Source: Microcaldota archaeon (GTDB lineage Archaea; Iainarchaeota; Iainarchaeia; JAADDC01). Taken from it: a stretch of 6,437 nucleotides of DNA. Numbering within the stretch: the first letter of the stretch is position 1; each line of letters begins with the position of its first letter. The stretch covers positions 1-6,437 of the forward strand of contig JALUER010000007.1 of NCBI GenBank assembly GCA_027043825.1, in the 5' to 3' direction. The translations under genes were made by a program, and so were the position numbers. Shown piece by piece: positions 5,380 to 6,437 of the stretch. A model generated the notes under the pieces. That model saw only the letters and a list, made by a program, of their open reading frames with translations. It ran no database searches and was not told where the DNA came from.

Positions 5380-6070
5380 GCTGGGAGGATCCGTGATAAC
5401 CAAGAAAAGGGAGGGAGTCCCGGAGCTCCGGGAAGAGGTTCTGAGACGGCTCGCAGAGATCCTCTCAAGGTTCGACGTCGTAATCGTCCACGGCGCGGGT
5501 TCCTTCGTGGTACCAGCGCTTAGATACAGGGATAACCCCCGGGAGTTTCTACTGAGGCTGAGGTCTGCCCAGCTTCGCCTGAACCACCTCGTCACGGAGG
5601 TATTGCTAGACTACATGCCCGTGTACTACGTTGACGGGAACAGCCTCATGGAGGGAGGTTCACTCAGCCCACAAAGGATCAAGGAGTGGGTATCGGCCGT
5701 GAGGGAAGGAGGTCTCGTTCCCCTGTCCAGCGCCACACTCTCCTTTGACCCGGAGAGGGGCCCGAGCATAGTGTCGGGAGACGACGTGGCGCTGGCCATC
5801 GGGAAGGCCTTCCGGTCCCGCGTCCTCTTCTTGACGGGCGTGCCCGGGGTGCTGGACAGCTCCGGAAGGGTTCTCAGGGAGGTAAGGGGTGTCGAAGGGA
5901 TTGTAGACCTGGGAAGCAAGGACTTCGACCCAAGCGGCGCCATGGTTTCCAAGGTAAAGAAGATCTTGCAGTACGGAGTGAAGTCCTTCATCGCGAGTGG
6001 CTTCGACGTCGAGAACGTGGAGGCCTTCCTGGAGGGGAAGGAAGCAAGGGGGACGTGGGTCATTCCTTGA
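5366..6070 (+). CDS. IPK-like amino acid kinase family protein, substrate unknown
   Basis: A 234-residue amino-acid-kinase-fold protein, clearly related to isopentenyl phosphate kinase. It keeps VVKLGGSVITKK with Lys5, the HGAGSF loop at 42-47, LRLNHLVTEVL at 70-80, and VSGDDVALAIGKA at 136-148 with the Ser-Gly-Asp-Asp of the nucleotide-binding side. It differs at the substrate side. The position of IPK's catalytic His is Val49 (HGAGSFVV against HGGGSFPH in the upstream IPK); DVTGGM is DPSGAM at 188-193; TDVDGVY is TGVPGVL at 157-163. It is also about 30 residues shorter than that IPK. It probably still binds ATP, but IPP formation is unlikely. It may phosphorylate another compound or be a non-catalytic or regulatory paralog. 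The TTG start has an SD-like site 5 nt upstream; GTG 5372 is an alternative. It overlaps the HAD-like gene by 14 nt, implying co-expression, and the opposing right-edge gene by 11 nt. Confidence 0.85.
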   Translation: MIVVKLGGSVITKKREGVPELREEVLRRLAEILSRFDVVIVHGAGSFVVPALRYRDNPREFLLRLRSAQLRLNHLVTEVLLDYMPVYYVDGNSLMEGGSLSPQRIKEWVSAVREGGLVPLSSATLSFDPERGPSIVSGDDVALAIGKAFRSRVLFLTGVPGVLDSSGRVLREVRGVEGIVDLGSKDFDPSGAMVSKVKKILQYGVKSFIASGFDVENVEAFLEGKEARGTWVIP

Positions 6071-6437
6071 CCTCGAACGTCACCACGAAGCTGTTCCCGA
6101 AGGGGATGTATCGGATCGGCCGGGAGGGAACGCCGAAGTCCTTGAGGAGAAGAGAGAAGTCATCGAAGTAGTCGTAGAGGCCGCAAGAGACACAGAGGTA
6201 CCCGTGGAAGAGGACGTTGAAGCGGAGCTTCTCGTGTAGCCAGAGGGCGGTGGGGGTGGCGTTCGCCTCGGGGGAGAAGGCATCGTTGTAGGTCCGGGCA
6301 GCTTCTTCCAGGACATTCCGGAGGAACAGGGTCTTCTCGCTAAGGGGATAGACCACCACGCTCCTTCCGGCGAGGGAGAGGTGTCTCCCGTCGAAGGAGA
6401 AGTTCAGGGAAAACACGTGGACGTTGTTCTCCAGGGC
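6060..6437 (-). CDS. Unrecognised protein, C-terminal 125 residues (5' end outside window)
   Basis: The frame is open from the right edge to a TGA at 6062-6060. A GTG codon at 6416 could start it, but the frame continues upstream as ALENNVHVFS to the edge with no stop, so the gene is treated as partial. I recognise no family. The visible part is soluble-looking, with mixed strands and helices, a CVSC pair (visible residues 82 and 85) inside FHGYLCVSCGLYDYFDD, and a strand-like end GNSFVVTFEVKE. The two Cys could bind metal or be redox-active, but no second pair is seen. Base use resembles the neighbours. Its stop overlaps the 3' end of the IPK-like gene by 11 nt. Confidence 0.6.
   Translation of the reverse strand, partial: ALENNVHVFSLNFSFDGRHLSLAGRSVVVYPLSEKTLFLRNVLEEAARTYNDAFSPEANATPTALWLHEKLRFNVLFHGYLCVSCGLYDYFDDFSLLLKDFGVPSRPIRYIPFGNSFVVTFEVKE

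Noticed and set aside
1..6437. tRNA, rRNA, CRISPR array, insertion sequence or long direct repeats
   Set aside because: Scanning both strands showed no cloverleaf-like segment, repeat-spacer pattern, transposase motif or terminal repeats; the window is almost fully coding.

Overview
This is an archaeal window: about 60% GC, purine-rich coding strands, Arg mostly AGG/AGA, and TATA boxes about 26 nt before start codons. The gene set (AGOG-type DNA glycosylase, aconitase-X pair, archaeal UbiD-like decarboxylase, isopentenyl phosphate kinase) is typical of archaea. Codon and charge bias suggest a thermophile. I cannot assign a lineage more precisely.

Layout. Positions 1-291 (+) hold the C-terminal part of an AGOG 8-oxoguanine DNA glycosylase. 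Positions 314-818 (+) hold a Nudix hydrolase with an intact Nudix box that is split by one extra G near 469-471. Its end overlaps tail-to-tail with a minus-strand isopentenyl phosphate kinase (IPK, 808-1599). A 130-nt divergent promoter region (1600-1729) separates IPK from a plus-strand operon: UbiD-like anhydromevalonate phosphate decarboxylase (1730-3019), then the large (3021-4196) and small (4193-4582) subunits of aconitase X / phosphomevalonate dehydratase. With IPK this is the complete lower half of the archaeal modified mevalonate pathway: mevalonate 5-phosphate -> trans-anhydromevalonate 5-phosphate -> isopentenyl phosphate -> IPP. Mevalonate kinase and the prenyl-FMN synthase UbiX are not in the window.

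A second transcription unit follows, with its own TATA box at the end of the dehydratase small-subunit gene. It encodes a HAD-like protein of unknown function (4615-5379), overlapped by a second, IPK-like amino-acid-kinase-family protein (5366-6070). That protein keeps the nucleotide-binding motifs but has Val where IPK has its catalytic His. Its end overlaps tail-to-tail with an unrecognised minus-strand gene that runs off the right edge (6060-6437).

The most interesting part is this uncharacterised HAD-like/kinase pair next to a complete alternative mevalonate module. The expression layout is also orderly: the first gene of each unit looks leaderless, while internal genes have Shine-Dalgarno sites and overlapping or near-touching ends. 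No RNA gene, mobile element or CRISPR array was seen, and no gene-free stretch exceeds 130 nt.
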